Shown here piece after piece: positions 38,996 through 48,378 of a stretch of 64,000 nt of DNA. A program made the translations under genes and the position numbers. This stretch comes from Cycloclasticus sp. (GTDB lineage: Bacteria > Pseudomonadota > Gammaproteobacteria > Methylococcales > Cycloclasticaceae). The stretch's first letter is position 1, and the number at the start of each line of letters is the position of its first letter. Where the stretch lies: assembly GCA_040743155.1 (NCBI GenBank), contig JBFLJU010000001.1, forward strand, positions 1,302,001 through 1,366,000, given 5' to 3'. The notes beneath the pieces were generated by a model. It did not search any database, was not told where the DNA came from, and was given only the letters and a program-made list of their open reading frames with translations.

Positions 38996-40723
38996 TTAAT
39001 CTATTGGCTTAATTGAGCCGTCTATAATGTTAGCGTCAAACAACTCAATGATCTTCTTTACTGCTGGGCTGTTCATCACTTCTTGTTCTGCCAGACGTTG
39101 CCTATCGGCCACTTTCCCGTTGGCAATGCTGTTCGGCGTCACGATGTCTTTTGAACCTTGCGTTAACTTAAGCGCTAATTTACGGCCATAGTAGCCTGAC
39201 AGTGCTTGTTCTAAGTTCTGCTCTGACCTCTTATTTAACGACACGTGCCCCCCCACCAGCAATAACTCACACTCATGTTCACGCAAGGCGACAAACGTCG
39301 CATTATTGGCAAGCTGGAGAGTTATGGGGTCTAAGCCTAAAACCGGAACCAGCTCATGCCACGGCAGACCGTCTTTAGCCTTCGATTCGTTTGGGCTAAC
39401 AAAAAGCGCTGCTGCCGGCGTTACTTTGGGCTTATTTAGCGGTTCTTTTTGCGATACTTTTGCAGGCGCTATATTTTCAAGTGTTTTTTTTTCAGGAACA
39501 ACCAGTCTGGGGGCTTTTTTTTTCGGACTCTCACCCTGACTTTGTTGAACGCTTGGTTGCTTTATCTGAGCTGGTTCACCCGCTGACTGAATCACCGCTG
39601 GGGGTTGTTGGCCCTGTAACTGGCTTACTGGTTCATCAACGGAAGTACCCAATTGAGCTGGCGCGAAGGCTAACATACGCAATAAAACCATTTCAAAACC
39701 AACTTTAGGCGTAGGTGCTAACGGTAGATCTTTTTGCCCCATCAACGCAATTTGATAGTACAGCTGTACGTCTTCTTTAGTCAGTTCTTCCGCTAATGCA
39801 TTTAATGACTCATCTCCCGCCTCACTACCTACTATTTGGCACACTGCAATTTGGTGCAAATAGCTCAGTAACGATTGCAATACCTCAGCGTAATCTGGTG
39901 CGAACTCATCTAGTGTTTGAATACTGTCTAACACTGCAGAACCTTGCTTCGTTAACAATGCATTTAGCAGCTCAAGCATCGGCTCCCGAGCAACACTGCC
40001 CAGCATATCAATCACTTCAGCTTCGTTAAGCCCACCATTGCCGTGCACAATAGCCTGATCTAACAAACTCAAACCATCTCGCATACTACCATCTGCTGCA
40101 CGCGCTAATAACTCAGTGGCTTGAGGCTGATAGTCAATGCCCTCGCTTTCCAGAATCAGCTTAAATTGCCCTTCGATTTGCTCAGGCAATAAGCGTTTGA
40201 GATTGAATTGCAGACAGCGCGACAACACCGTTACCGGCATCTTCTGCGGATCTGTCGTGGCTAATAGGAATTTAACGTGGGCAGGCGGCTCTTCTAACGT
40301 TTTAAGCAACGCGTTAAAGCTGCTCTTGGAAAACATATGAACTTCGTCAATTAAATACACTTTGTACTTACCGCGACTCGGTGAATACTGAACGTTCTCA
40401 AGCAAGTCTCTCGTATCATCAACACCGGTTCTAGATGCCGCATCCACTTCGATTAGATCAGGATAGCAACCCTGATCTACATCTAAACAAGTATCACATT
40501 GTCCACAAGGCTCTGCATCGATAACATTCGGGCAATTAAGCGCTTTAGCCAATACTCGGGCAATCGTTGTCTTTCCTACTCCCCGTGTACCGGTAAATAA
40601 GTAAGCATGATGCAAACGGTCATTTTTAAGCCCATTAACTAATGCACGTACAACGTGCTCTTGCCCAACAACTTGGGCAAAATTCAAAGGACGCCATTTT
40701 CGTGCAAAAACTTTATAACTCAT
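38996..40723 (-). CDS. dnaX: DNA polymerase III subunits tau (full length) and probably gamma
   Basis: DnaX is the clamp-loader motor of the replicase. The AAA+ region holds Walker [10 protein letters not shown] (45-53), zinc cysteines in [16 protein letters not shown] (64-79), DEVHM (Walker B), SRTG and the sensor/arginine region. Domains III-V follow, with a Pro/Gln/Lys linker at about 355-440. The tau form is 575 residues, shorter than in E. coli (643). An A9 run at codons 401-403 can shift the frame to give a gamma form of about 410 residues. The gene lies just downstream of the 4.5S RNA gene. Confidence 0.96.
   Translation of the reverse strand: MSYKVFARKWRPLNFAQVVGQEHVVRALVNGLKNDRLHHAYLFTGTRGVGKTTIARVLAKALNCPNVIDAEPCGQCDTCLDVDQGCYPDLIEVDAASRTGVDDTRDLLENVQYSPSRGKYKVYLIDEVHMFSKSSFNALLKTLEEPPAHVKFLLATTDPQKMPVTVLSRCLQFNLKRLLPEQIEGQFKLILESEGIDYQPQATELLARAADGSMRDGLSLLDQAIVHGNGGLNEAEVIDMLGSVAREPMLELLNALLTKQGSAVLDSIQTLDEFAPDYAEVLQSLLSYLHQIAVCQIVGSEAGDESLNALAEELTKEDVQLYYQIALMGQKDLPLAPTPKVGFEMVLLRMLAFAPAQLGTSVDEPVSQLQGQQPPAVIQSAGEPAQIKQPSVQQSQGESPKKKAPRLVVPEKKTLENIAPAKVSQKEPLNKPKVTPAAALFVSPNESKAKDGLPWHELVPVLGLDPITLQLANNATFVALREHECELLLVGGHVSLNKRSEQNLEQALSGYYGRKLALKLTQGSKDIVTPNSIANGKVADRQRLAEQEVMNSPAVKKIIELFDANIIDGSIKPID
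39515..39537 (-). other. Predicted slippery site for the gamma form of DnaX
   Basis: On the minus strand nine A residues (39523-39515, three Lys codons) follow a Shine-Dalgarno-like AGGGTGAG (39537-39530). The AGGG core lies ten bases before the run, close to the spacing of the stimulator in E. coli dnaX. A -1 shift at the end of the run reads Ser-Pro-Gln-Thr-Gly-Cys-Ser and then TGA (39494-39492). I did not find a clear downstream stem. Transcriptional slippage on A9 is an alternative mechanism. Confidence 0.6.
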
Positions 40724-40795
40724 AAGCTGAATAGGGTAACAAAGCGCTGCGTGTTTGTACGAATTTTTGGAAGGTTAGAGAAACTAAAAGAATGG

Positions 40796-40910
40796 GTGGT
40801 AACTCATGCCAGCCACACCCCGGCACACGATTCCGTCGCTGCCGTTGCTCCCTTCCGGGCCTGGCGGAGTTCACGACTTCACGTTGCGAGGGGACCGACA
40901 TGAGTCACCA
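40796..40910 (-). ncRNA. ffs: 4.5S RNA (bacterial small SRP RNA)
   Basis: The minus strand carries the conserved SRP apical loop: a CCAGGCCCGGAAGGGAGCA segment (near 40869-40850) that matches the GGTCAGGTCCGGAAGGAAGCAGCC region of E. coli 4.5S RNA, including the Ffh-binding loop. The 5' end (GGTGACTCATG...) pairs with the 3' end (CATGAGTTACC), closing the long hairpin of about 115 bases. It lies upstream of dnaX as in related genomes. The ends are estimated from the pairing. Confidence 0.93.
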
Positions 40911-40917
40911 TTGTTCG

Positions 40918-40946
40918 TTGATATAAATCAGGATGAGGATTGTCCA
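40918..40946 (-). promoter_or_regulatory. Sigma-70 promoter for the 4.5S RNA gene
   Basis: TGGACA (40946-40941), 17 bases and TATCAA (40923-40918) match the -35 and -10 consensus at five and four positions. The first base of the RNA lies about seven bases downstream of the -10, consistent with the 5' end inferred from pairing. Confidence 0.55.
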
Positions 40947-41027
40947 TCATTGCGTTCCATCAATCAAGAACAGAGCATCAAGTTTTCTTCATTTATTTAC
41001 ATAAAATAACTATCTAGCTAGTTCCAC

Positions 41028-41822
41028 TTAGTCAGTCGTTAACATTTTAAGCACTTCAACTTCTTTTTTATCTAAAAACTGATGTTGTCCCGCCGGCAAA
41101 CCTGGTGGCAAAAAGACACTGCCGTAACGTACCCTAATCAAACGGCTAACTTTGCAATCCTGTGACTCCCATAGCCTCCTCACAACACGGTTTCGCCCTT
41201 CCGCTACAACAACGTGATACCAGCGATTGATGCCTTCTCCACCCGACTCTTGGATATCTTCAAAACGCGCCTTGCCATCTTCCAGCTCAACGCCATTGAC
41301 TAAGCGATCCATCATATCGTGCGTCACCACACCCATCACTCGAACTGCGTATTCTCGATCAATTTGTTGAGACGGGTGCATCAGCTTATTCGCCAAATCA
41401 CCATCGTTGGTAAAGATCAGTAAACCTTGTGTGTTTAAATCAAGCCTACCCACTGCAATCCATCGACCGACCTTTAGCCTTGGTAGGCGCTTAAATACGC
41501 TAGGGCGACCCTCAGGGTCTTTCTTACTGACAATTTCACCCGCCGGTTTATGGTAAATCAATACTTGAGTTTGAACGTCAAGCTTACCTGCCAATTTAAC
41601 CGGTCGCCCTCTTAGCTTCACAATGTCGCGCGTGGTAATTTTATCACCTAGTTTTGCAAGCACGCCATTCACATGGATAGTGCCGTCTGAAATCCATTTT
41701 TCAACTTGCCGGCGCGAACCGACACCAGCTTGCGCTAATAACTTCTGAATTCGCTCTGGTTGCTGACGCTTAGTTTTATTGGAAATTCTCGGGGAGTTTT
41801 TTTGAGGAATGTTCTTTTTCAT
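41028..41822 (-). CDS. rluB: 23S rRNA pseudouridine synthase RluB (RsuA/RluB/E/F family)
   Basis: This enzyme makes pseudouridine 2605 in 23S rRNA. An N-terminal basic tail precedes the S4 domain (QKLLAQAGVGSRRQVEKWI). The catalytic motif GRLDLNTQGLLIFTNDG carries the aspartate, and VVAEGRNRVVRRLWES is conserved. Its presence after scpAB is typical of rluB. The start is put at ATG 41822 (MKKNIPQK), which overlaps scpB by 47 bases; a longer in-frame extension to 41897 lies wholly inside scpB and has no support. Confidence 0.92.
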   Translation of the reverse strand: MKKNIPQKNSPRISNKTKRQQPERIQKLLAQAGVGSRRQVEKWISDGTIHVNGVLAKLGDKITTRDIVKLRGRPVKLAGKLDVQTQVLIYHKPAGEIVSKKDPEGRPSVFKRLPRLKVGRWIAVGRLDLNTQGLLIFTNDGDLANKLMHPSQQIDREYAVRVMGVVTHDMMDRLVNGVELEDGKARFEDIQESGGEGINRWYHVVVAEGRNRVVRRLWESQDCKVSRLIRVRYGSVFLPPGLPAGQHQFLDKKEVEVLKMLTTD

Positions 41823-42411
41823 TTTGAATGGTATCTCTATCTGTTGGGGTATCGTCACCCAGGTTAAGTTGCACATCACTGCTCGGCAACAAATCAATAT
41901 CTAGCAAACTTGCTAATGGCGGAAGGTCTGACAGTGTTTGCAAATTAAAATAATCTAAAAATTCTTTAGTTGTTGCATACAAAGCAGGCCTGCCGGGCAC
42001 TTCTTTATGACCAATCACTCGAACCCACGTTCGTTCTTGTAGCGTTCTAATAATATTGGTACTGACTGCAACACCACGGATCTCTTCTACTTCACCTCGA
42101 GTTGTGGGTTGCTGATAAGCAATAATAGCCAGCGTTTCGAGCAGTGCACGGCTGTATTTTACAGGTTTTTCTTCCCACAATCTTGCCACCCAAGGTGAAT
42201 AAATTGATTTAACCTGAAAACGGTAACCACTGGCTGTTTCAACAAGTTCGATAGATTGAGTTGAATACCGTTCTTGTAACTGCTTAATTGCCTCGCGTAC
42301 CGCGTGTTTGTCAGGTCTATCCTCAAGTAGAAACAAACCTTGCATCTCTGCTATTGATAACGGCTCATTCGCTGCAAACAGCGATGCCTCAATAATATCT
42401 TTTAGTTCCAT
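41776..42411 (-). CDS. scpB: Chromosome segregation/condensation protein ScpB
   Basis: ScpB is a kleisin-associated protein of the SMC-ScpAB condensin. The 211-residue product has two winged-helix domains: LLFLEDRPDKH-like N-terminal half and the signature LAIIAYQQPTTRGEVEEIRGV with RTLQERTWVRVIGHKEVPGRPALYATT. The C-terminal 40 residues are polar and read over the rluB start. It follows scpA by 12 bases. Confidence 0.95.
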   Translation of the reverse strand: MELKDIIEASLFAANEPLSIAEMQGLFLLEDRPDKHAVREAIKQLQERYSTQSIELVETASGYRFQVKSIYSPWVARLWEEKPVKYSRALLETLAIIAYQQPTTRGEVEEIRGVAVSTNIIRTLQERTWVRVIGHKEVPGRPALYATTKEFLDYFNLQTLSDLPPLASLLDIDLLPSSDVQLNLGDDTPTDRDTIQNEKEHSSKKLPENFQ

Positions 42412-42423
42412 AATTATTACTCG

Positions 42424-43236
42424 TTATTCAACGACTGGCTTCACCCACACCTCAGATAAAGGTTCACCTTGTACTATTTCAACCAAGCCCTCTTTACACA
42501 ATTCTAAAATAGCCAAGAATGTCACAACCGCACCTTTTTTACCTTCTTCTAGAGTAAAGAAACGGTGAAAAGCCAGAAATTCTTCCTTGGCCTCTCCTAA
42601 CACGAGCAATATATTAGACATTCTCTCTCTAACCGACAGCGGTTCACGTTGAATTTGGTGGTGGCTAAACTTCTCTGCTCGCTTAAGCACGTCTTGAAAG
42701 GCGATTAAAATAGCGCTCAACTCAACATCAGGTAACGGTTTATCCACTTTATCGACAATGAGTTCCGCTGTTGCTAGGTAATTATCACGATATAAACGAG
42801 GCATCGCATCAATATCATCTGCCGCTCGCTTAAAACGCTCATATTCTTGTAGCCGTCTGATGAGTTCTGAACGTGGGTCCTCTTCCTCATCATGATCACT
42901 CGGCTTTTTTGGCAATAGCATCTTAGACTTTATTTCGGCTAACATTGCTGCCATCACTAAGTATTCGGCTGCCAGCTCCATACGCAAGTTTTGCATCAAC
43001 TCTATATACTCGATGTATTGCTCGGTGATTTTTAACACCGGGATATCAAGAATATCTAAATTTTGATGCTTAATGAGGTAAAGCAACAAGTCTAATGGGC
43101 CTTCAAATGTTTCTAAAAAAACCTCTAAGGCATCCGGCGGTATATAGAGGTCTTCAGGTAATTCCTGAAATGGCTTGCCATCAACCAAGGCCAAAGTCTG
43201 CTGAATTGGCTCGACATTATCCGCTATGTTTTTCAT
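42424..43236 (-). CDS. scpA: Chromosome segregation/condensation protein ScpA
   Basis: ScpA is the kleisin bridging SMC heads. The 270 residues start with a polar tail, then FEGPLDLLLYLIKHQNLDILDIPVLKITEQY (about 44-74) and EYLVMAAMLAEIKSKMLLPK, both signature segments, and a C-terminal winged helix (VVTFLAILELCKEGLVEI). It has the normal partner scpB downstream. The smc gene itself is not in the window. Confidence 0.96.
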   Translation of the reverse strand: MKNIADNVEPIQQTLALVDGKPFQELPEDLYIPPDALEVFLETFEGPLDLLLYLIKHQNLDILDIPVLKITEQYIEYIELMQNLRMELAAEYLVMAAMLAEIKSKMLLPKKPSDHDEEEDPRSELIRRLQEYERFKRAADDIDAMPRLYRDNYLATAELIVDKVDKPLPDVELSAILIAFQDVLKRAEKFSHHQIQREPLSVRERMSNILLVLGEAKEEFLAFHRFFTLEEGKKGAVVTFLAILELCKEGLVEIVQGEPLSEVWVKPVVE

Positions 43237-43300
43237 TTATATAGTGTAGAAAAGGCCAATAAACACTTAGTCTACCACAGCAAATATCTGCTTAAAGCGG

Positions 43301-44740
43301 CTACCCAACCTGCAAAATTTTCATCGAATTTGTTTCTCGCTGACTGCCGCTCATTTCACCTTTTGTGATAATCACCAAGTCACCTTGATTAGCTATTTTC
43401 AGCTGCTTTAATTTAGTCAATGCCGCTTGATTAACGTCCATCAAGCCATCTTGAGGAATAACAATAAGAATGGGCGTAACACCGCGATACAAGGTCACAC
43501 GGCGACAAATATTCTCATCCGCTGCCATGGCAAAAATAGGTATTCCAGAACTAATTCTAGACATTCTCATCGGCGTACTGCCAGACTCGGTAAATGCCGC
43601 GATAGCCTTTATATCTGCATGGTTGGCCACATACATGGCTGACAATGCAATGGCCTCGTCAATTCTACCAAACTCTTTACCAACCCGGTGCCTTGAGCGA
43701 ATCGTCCTCGGCTGGCGCTCTGTCTCTTCACAAATTCGACCCATCGCTTCAACCGTTTTTATCGGGTATTTTCCGATTGATGTTTCAGCCGACAACATCA
43801 CAGCATCGGTGCCATCGGCAACCGCATTGGCGACATCGAACACTTCTGCACGCGTAGGTATTGGATTGTGAATCATCGACTCCATCATTTGCGTTGCAGT
43901 AATGACCACCGTATTCCTATCACGCGCCATTCTAATAAGACTCTTTTGAACAGGTGGCAGGTTCGCGTCACCAATTTCCACACCTAAGTCGCCACGAGCC
44001 ACCATAACAACATCAGACGCATCAACTATCTCTTCGAGAACGTCTAACGCCTCCGCTCGCTCGATTTTGGCAACAAGGTGAGCATGACTCCCCGCCGCTT
44101 CCACCAATGCACGCGCTTGATGCATATCTTCGGCATTTCTTGGAAACGAGACAGCCACAAAATCCACGTTAATCTCAGCCGCCGTCTTGATATCTTGTTT
44201 GTCTTTATCCGTTAACGCATTAGCCGATAAGCCACCGCCTTGTAAATTGATGCCCTTGTTATTTGACAACAGCCCAGCAACGGCCACTTTACAATGTATT
44301 TTAGAGCCATCGATCTGCTCAACATCGAATACAATCCGTCCATCATCCAATAATAAGCGGTCACCTTCAGATACGTCCCTCGCTAAGGCTTTGTATGAGC
44401 AACCCACTTGTGTTTCATCACCAGCCATTGCCTCCAACTCCACATCAATCGTGAACTTAGCGCCTTCCTCTAACATTACTTTGTCATTTTTAAAGCGAGC
44501 AATACGGATTTTAGGGCCTTGTAAATCGGCCAAAATACCGACATGACGGCCCAATTTTATTGCAATATCCCGAACTGCTCTAGCACGTTGCACTTGCTCC
44601 TCGGCATCACCGTGAGAGAAATTCAGCCGCACCACATCAACGCCCACTTTAATCAAACCTTCTAAAACGAGAGGGTCGTCGGTTGCTGGCCCTAGTGTTG
44701 CAATAATTTTTGTCCGTCTAGGTTTTTTATAATCAGTCAT
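43301..44740 (-). CDS. pyk: Pyruvate kinase
   Basis: This enzyme converts phosphoenolpyruvate and ADP to pyruvate and ATP. Its 479 residues show KIIATLGPAT, RLNFSHGD, the active-site segment HLVAKIERAEALDVLEEI with the catalytic Lys, VMVARGDLGVEIG, ITATQMMESMI and a C-terminal allosteric domain. The form resembles PykA (type II) more than PykF, but I did not settle the class. It is monocistronic by spacing. Confidence 0.97.
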   Translation of the reverse strand: MTDYKKPRRTKIIATLGPATDDPLVLEGLIKVGVDVVRLNFSHGDAEEQVQRARAVRDIAIKLGRHVGILADLQGPKIRIARFKNDKVMLEEGAKFTIDVELEAMAGDETQVGCSYKALARDVSEGDRLLLDDGRIVFDVEQIDGSKIHCKVAVAGLLSNNKGINLQGGGLSANALTDKDKQDIKTAAEINVDFVAVSFPRNAEDMHQARALVEAAGSHAHLVAKIERAEALDVLEEIVDASDVVMVARGDLGVEIGDANLPPVQKSLIRMARDRNTVVITATQMMESMIHNPIPTRAEVFDVANAVADGTDAVMLSAETSIGKYPIKTVEAMGRICEETERQPRTIRSRHRVGKEFGRIDEAIALSAMYVANHADIKAIAAFTESGSTPMRMSRISSGIPIFAMAADENICRRVTLYRGVTPILIVIPQDGLMDVNQAALTKLKQLKIANQGDLVIITKGEMSGSQRETNSMKILQVG

Positions 44741-44821
44741 GCCTTACTTTCCATTTGAAGATAAGCATTAGTGTATAGACTGTTAATGACAATTCGATGT
44801 CAACCCTAGCAATAAAGCGCT

Positions 44822-45136
44822 TTACTCAACAAACGAGCAGCAGTAGTCCGTTGCCTTATGAACCTTTAATTGGAAATTTGAATTAGCAGGTACATCGAAA
44901 GACTCGCCACCGTTAATCGCTAGCCATTCTTCAGAGCCCGGCAATAACACATCTAATTGACCGGCCAATATTTCCATTACTTCAGCTGCCGCGGTATTAA
45001 AATCGTACTCACCCGGCATCATATAGCCTAATGTTTTCATTGAGCCATCTTCAAAGTTAACGGTTCGGCTAACAACCTTACCCTCAAAATACACATTAGC
45101 TTTTTTAACAATTGTTACATTTTTAAATTCTGACAT
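44822..45136 (-). CDS. ppnP: Pyrimidine/purine nucleoside phosphorylase PpnP
   Basis: The 104-residue cupin-fold protein matches the PpnP/YaiE (DUF1255) family throughout: [60 protein letters not shown] and the terminal DYCCSF. The family phosphorolyses many nucleosides. It is flanked by pyk and trpS with no operon overlap. Confidence 0.93.
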   Translation of the reverse strand: MSEFKNVTIVKKANVYFEGKVVSRTVNFEDGSMKTLGYMMPGEYDFNTAAAEVMEILAGQLDVLLPGSEEWLAINGGESFDVPANSNFQLKVHKATDYCCSFVE

Positions 45137-45168
45137 TTTCGCTTCCTTAAGTATTGTCTACCACTAGA

Positions 45169-46389
45169 TTACAAATAGTTCATACCCATCGCGGATTTCA
45201 CTTCTTCGAGTGTCTCTTTTGCGACATCCCGCGCCTTCTCCGTCCCTTCGCTAATAATGGAACGAACGAGCTCTGGCTGTTCTGTATATTCGCGCGCTCT
45301 TTCTTGCATGGGTTTAAGCTCTCGAAGAACTGCATCTATCACCGGTTGTTTGCAATCTAAGCAACCGATAGCCGCCGTTTTGCAGCCTTCCTTAGCCCAC
45401 TCGCAAACACTTTCTTCAGAATACACTTCATGAAACTGCCATACAGGGCATTTAGCTGGATCACCCGGGTCTGTTCGACGAACGCGCGCTGGATCTGTCG
45501 GCATTGTACGAATTTTTTTCTCAACATCACTGGGTTCGTCACGTAAGGCAATCGTATTGTTATAGGATTTGGACATTTTTTGTCCGTCCAGCCCCGGCAT
45601 TTTAGAGGCCTTCGTGAGCAACGCTTTAGGTTCTGGCAAAATGACACGACCACTTCCTTCCAAATAACCGAACAAGCGCTCTTTATCTCCAACGGTAATA
45701 TTTTGTTGCGCTTCTAATAAAGCTCTCGCCACACCAAGGGCTTCTTGATCACCAGTTTCTTGGTAAGCACTACGCAACTTATTAAACATTTTTGCATTTT
45801 TTTTGCCCATTTTCTTGATCGCGGCTTCTGCTTTTTCTTCAAAATCCAGCCCACGACCATATAAATAATTAAAACGTCTGGCGACTTCACGTGTTAATTC
45901 AACGTGTGCTACCTGATCGGCCCCAACCGGTACTAAACCTGCTTTGTACATCAAAATATCGGCGCTTTGCAGCAATGGATAGCCTAAAAACCCATAGGTA
46001 GCCAAGTCCATTTCTTTTAATTTTTCTTGTTGATCTTTATAACTTGGCACACGTTCTAGCCAGCCTAAAGGCGTCATCATAGAAAGCAATAAATGCAGTT
46101 CAGCGTGTTCTGGAATACTCGACTGAATAAACAAATCGGCTAAGCCATGGTCAACACCTGCAGCCAACCAGTCAATCACCATATCCCATGTGCTATCAGC
46201 AATGATCGAGGGATCTTCATAATGCGTTGTTAACGCATGCCAATCGGCCACAAAGAAATAACATTTGTATTCTTGTTGCAACTCAACCCAATTTTTTAGC
46301 ACACCATGATAGTGACCTAAGTGCAATCGACCGGTTGGCCTCATGCCCGATAGAACACGACGATACTGCGCTGGAACTTCTGAACTCAC
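45169..46389 (-). CDS. trpS: Tryptophanyl-tRNA synthetase (long form)
   Basis: This class I synthetase has the HIGH-equivalent GRLHLGHYHG (about 19-28) and KMSKS within DGQKMSKSYNN. The 406 residues exceed the E. coli form (334) by an insertion around residues 185-250 rich in Lys/Glu/Ala (KAEAAIKKMGKKNAKMFNKLR), as seen in the long TrpS of pseudomonads and xanthomonads. Two cysteines (GCLDC) lie near the C-terminus. It starts nine bases after the M50 protease gene. Confidence 0.95.
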   Translation of the reverse strand: MSSEVPAQYRRVLSGMRPTGRLHLGHYHGVLKNWVELQQEYKCYFFVADWHALTTHYEDPSIIADSTWDMVIDWLAAGVDHGLADLFIQSSIPEHAELHLLLSMMTPLGWLERVPSYKDQQEKLKEMDLATYGFLGYPLLQSADILMYKAGLVPVGADQVAHVELTREVARRFNYLYGRGLDFEEKAEAAIKKMGKKNAKMFNKLRSAYQETGDQEALGVARALLEAQQNITVGDKERLFGYLEGSGRVILPEPKALLTKASKMPGLDGQKMSKSYNNTIALRDEPSDVEKKIRTMPTDPARVRRTDPGDPAKCPVWQFHEVYSEESVCEWAKEGCKTAAIGCLDCKQPVIDAVLRELKPMQERAREYTEQPELVRSIISEGTEKARDVAKETLEEVKSAMGMNYL

Positions 46390-46397
46390 ACTGCCTC

Positions 46398-47057
46398 CTA
46401 AAGACCAAGTATTTTAAAAATACTGGTTTGTAAAAAATAAACGGGCGGGCCTAATATTTTAGATAACCAACCCATTGCAATTATAACGACTAAGATTGGA
46501 AGCCCGTATCTTTCTAATTTACTAAACTCATAACTTGCCTTACGAGGTAATAAACCGGCTAATACGCGCCCGCCATCGAGTGGTAAAATCGGTAATAAAT
46601 TCAACATCATTAATACCGAGTTAATAAAAATTCCCGCATAGCCCATGTAAATAAGCGGCATCGAAATAGACTCATTATCGCTACCAATGATAAAACCGAT
46701 CTTCATTAAAACGCCCCATGCAATAGCCATCACTAAGTTGGCTAGCGGCCCAGCTATTGCCACATAAACCATATCGCGTTTTGGATTACTTAAATTATTC
46801 CAATTTACCGGCACAGGCTTTGCCCAACCGAATATAAAACCACCTAAAAACAATAAAACAGCGGGGACAATTACTGTTCCAACCAAGTCCATATGACTAA
46901 GGGGGTTCAAAGTTAATCGACCTAAGCTTTTCGCTGTATTATCGCCTAACTTATTGGCAACCCAGCCATGCGCCACTTCGTGAACCGTGACCGCAAAAAT
47001 AACGGGTAACGCCCAAACAGCAATTCGACCGGCTAAGGTCAACTCATCCATCGGCAT
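46398..47057 (-). CDS. Site-2-type M50 membrane metalloprotease
   Basis: This short rhomboid-like S2P protein has HEVAH at residues 26-30 in the first membrane helix and the LPLDGGRVLAGLL third-ligand motif near 158-170. The 219 residues with about five or six membrane segments and no PDZ domain match the SpoIVFB/YwhC-like short group rather than RseP. Its substrate is unknown. The ATG shares one base with the stop of the upstream TsaC-like gene. Confidence 0.92.
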   Translation of the reverse strand: MPMDELTLAGRIAVWALPVIFAVTVHEVAHGWVANKLGDNTAKSLGRLTLNPLSHMDLVGTVIVPAVLLFLGGFIFGWAKPVPVNWNNLSNPKRDMVYVAIAGPLANLVMAIAWGVLMKIGFIIGSDNESISMPLIYMGYAGIFINSVLMMLNLLPILPLDGGRVLAGLLPRKASYEFSKLERYGLPILVVIIAMGWLSKILGPPVYFLQTSIFKILGL

Positions 47058-47692
47058 TAGTTATCGTCCTTTCGTGTAATAAAGTCGGCCTCACCCTTAC
47101 CTTCTCTCACCACTTCAGGGAAATCGTTATCCCAAACGATCATTGTAGTTGGCTCATACGGTATAACGCCAGCATCAACCACGAGATCCAGTACTCGATC
47201 CAATTGATCGTTTATATCGTATGGATCAGCTATCGCTTCCGTTTCACCTGGCAAAATCAAGGTGCTACTCAGCATCGGTTCGCCAAGTTCTTCAAGAATT
47301 TTCTGTGCCACCAAATTATCAGGAACACGAATACCGACCGTTTTTCGTTTCGGGTGCTGAAGACGGCGAGGTACTTCTTTAGTTGCTTTCAACACAAAAG
47401 TAAACGCACCCGGCGTTAGCGATTTGAGTAAACGATAAGTATCATTATTCACTTGGGCATACATTGAAATGTCAGTTAGATCACGACACACCAAGGTAAA
47501 GTTATGCTTATCGTCAATACGACGGATTTGGCGAATACGATCAATCGCCTGCTTATCCCCTAAATGACACGCTAAGGCATACGAAGAGTCTGTTGGATAG
47601 GCGATCACACCACCTCGTCGAACAATATCAGCCGCTTGTTTTATTAATCGCTGTTGTGGGTTATCTGGGTGGATATTGAAATATTGAGCCAT
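47057..47692 (-). CDS. Sua5/YciO/YrdC-family protein (probable L-threonylcarbamoyladenylate synthase paralogue)
   Basis: The 211-residue YrdC-fold protein has GGVIAYPTDSSYALACHLGDKQAIDRI and KHNFTLVCRDLTDIS, with the basic patch RRLQHPKRKTVGIRVPDN. The family includes TsaC, which makes threonylcarbamoyl-AMP for t6A. The sequence pattern resembles the YciO group (KRK, PTDSSYAL). Lying next to tsaB it may serve t6A synthesis, but YciO paralogues have weaker or unclear activity. Confidence 0.88.
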   Translation of the reverse strand: MAQYFNIHPDNPQQRLIKQAADIVRRGGVIAYPTDSSYALACHLGDKQAIDRIRQIRRIDDKHNFTLVCRDLTDISMYAQVNNDTYRLLKSLTPGAFTFVLKATKEVPRRLQHPKRKTVGIRVPDNLVAQKILEELGEPMLSSTLILPGETEAIADPYDINDQLDRVLDLVVDAGVIPYEPTTMIVWDNDFPEVVREGKGEADFITRKDDN

Positions 47693-47694
47693 CT

Positions 47695-48378
47695 TTATTG
47701 TTGTGCCTTTTTCTTTGCCACATTATCACGTAAATACACGGGCAATGCATGCTCGGCTGGCACCGTTTGTCCATCATTGACAAGGCTGACCGCTAATTGC
47801 GCCACTTCTCTAGCCCTTGGTAAACCGTCTGCTGCCAAAACTAAGCTTTGCGCATTAACCAAAGCCGTCAACTCGCTGGCATAAGTGTCCCAACCATGGC
47901 CAATACCAACCGCATCCTTGCCCTCTTGCGTCTGTATTTTTAATGGCGCGATGACTGACTCATCCGATACTTGTTTAAGGGCGGCGTTAATAACCTCATA
48001 TTCACACCAATACACCTCTCCCATTCTTGCATCAAGCGCCGCGTAAACTGTTTTACCCTCCGTCAAGGGGAGAGCTTGCTGCGCCAGAGCCGCTAAGCTT
48101 GACACTGGGGCGACGGGCAAATCCGTTGCGAAAGCTAGACCCTGAATAACACCAGTTGCCATTCTAACGCCGGTAAAAGATCCGGGGCCACGACCAAAAG
48201 CAAGTGCATCCATTTGTTGTAATTTAAAGCCCGCTTCGTTCAATAACTCGTCGACCATCGATAGAATTAAATCCCCGTGCCGACGTGGGGCGACTTGAAA
48301 ACGATCAATGATGTCGCCGTCTACTAATAATGCCGCAGAACAGGCTTCTGTTGCGGTTTCAATCGCTAAAATTTTCAT
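47695..48378 (-). CDS. tsaB: tRNA threonylcarbamoyladenosine biosynthesis protein TsaB
   Basis: TsaB is the catalytically inactive ASKHA partner of TsaD in t6A37 synthesis. The 227 residues show ILAIETATEACSAALL, ALAFGRGPGSFTGVRMATGVIQGLA and ARMGEVYW, all family signatures. Its ATG overlaps the yoaA stop by four bases (ATGA). Confidence 0.95.
   Translation of the reverse strand: MKILAIETATEACSAALLVDGDIIDRFQVAPRRHGDLILSMVDELLNEAGFKLQQMDALAFGRGPGSFTGVRMATGVIQGLAFATDLPVAPVSSLAALAQQALPLTEGKTVYAALDARMGEVYWCEYEVINAALKQVSDESVIAPLKIQTQEGKDAVGIGHGWDTYASELTALVNAQSLVLAADGLPRAREVAQLAVSLVNDGQTVPAEHALPVYLRDNVAKKKAQQ

Noticed and set aside
41003-41020. AACTATCTAGCTAGTT symmetrical element after rluB as a terminator
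   Set aside because: Weak five-base AT-rich arms and only a short T stretch; a similar short CTAGCTAG run near 31500 looks like chance.
41823-41897. Longer N-terminus for RluB
   Set aside because: The extension lies wholly inside scpB and has no family resemblance; the ATG at 41822 gives the expected start.
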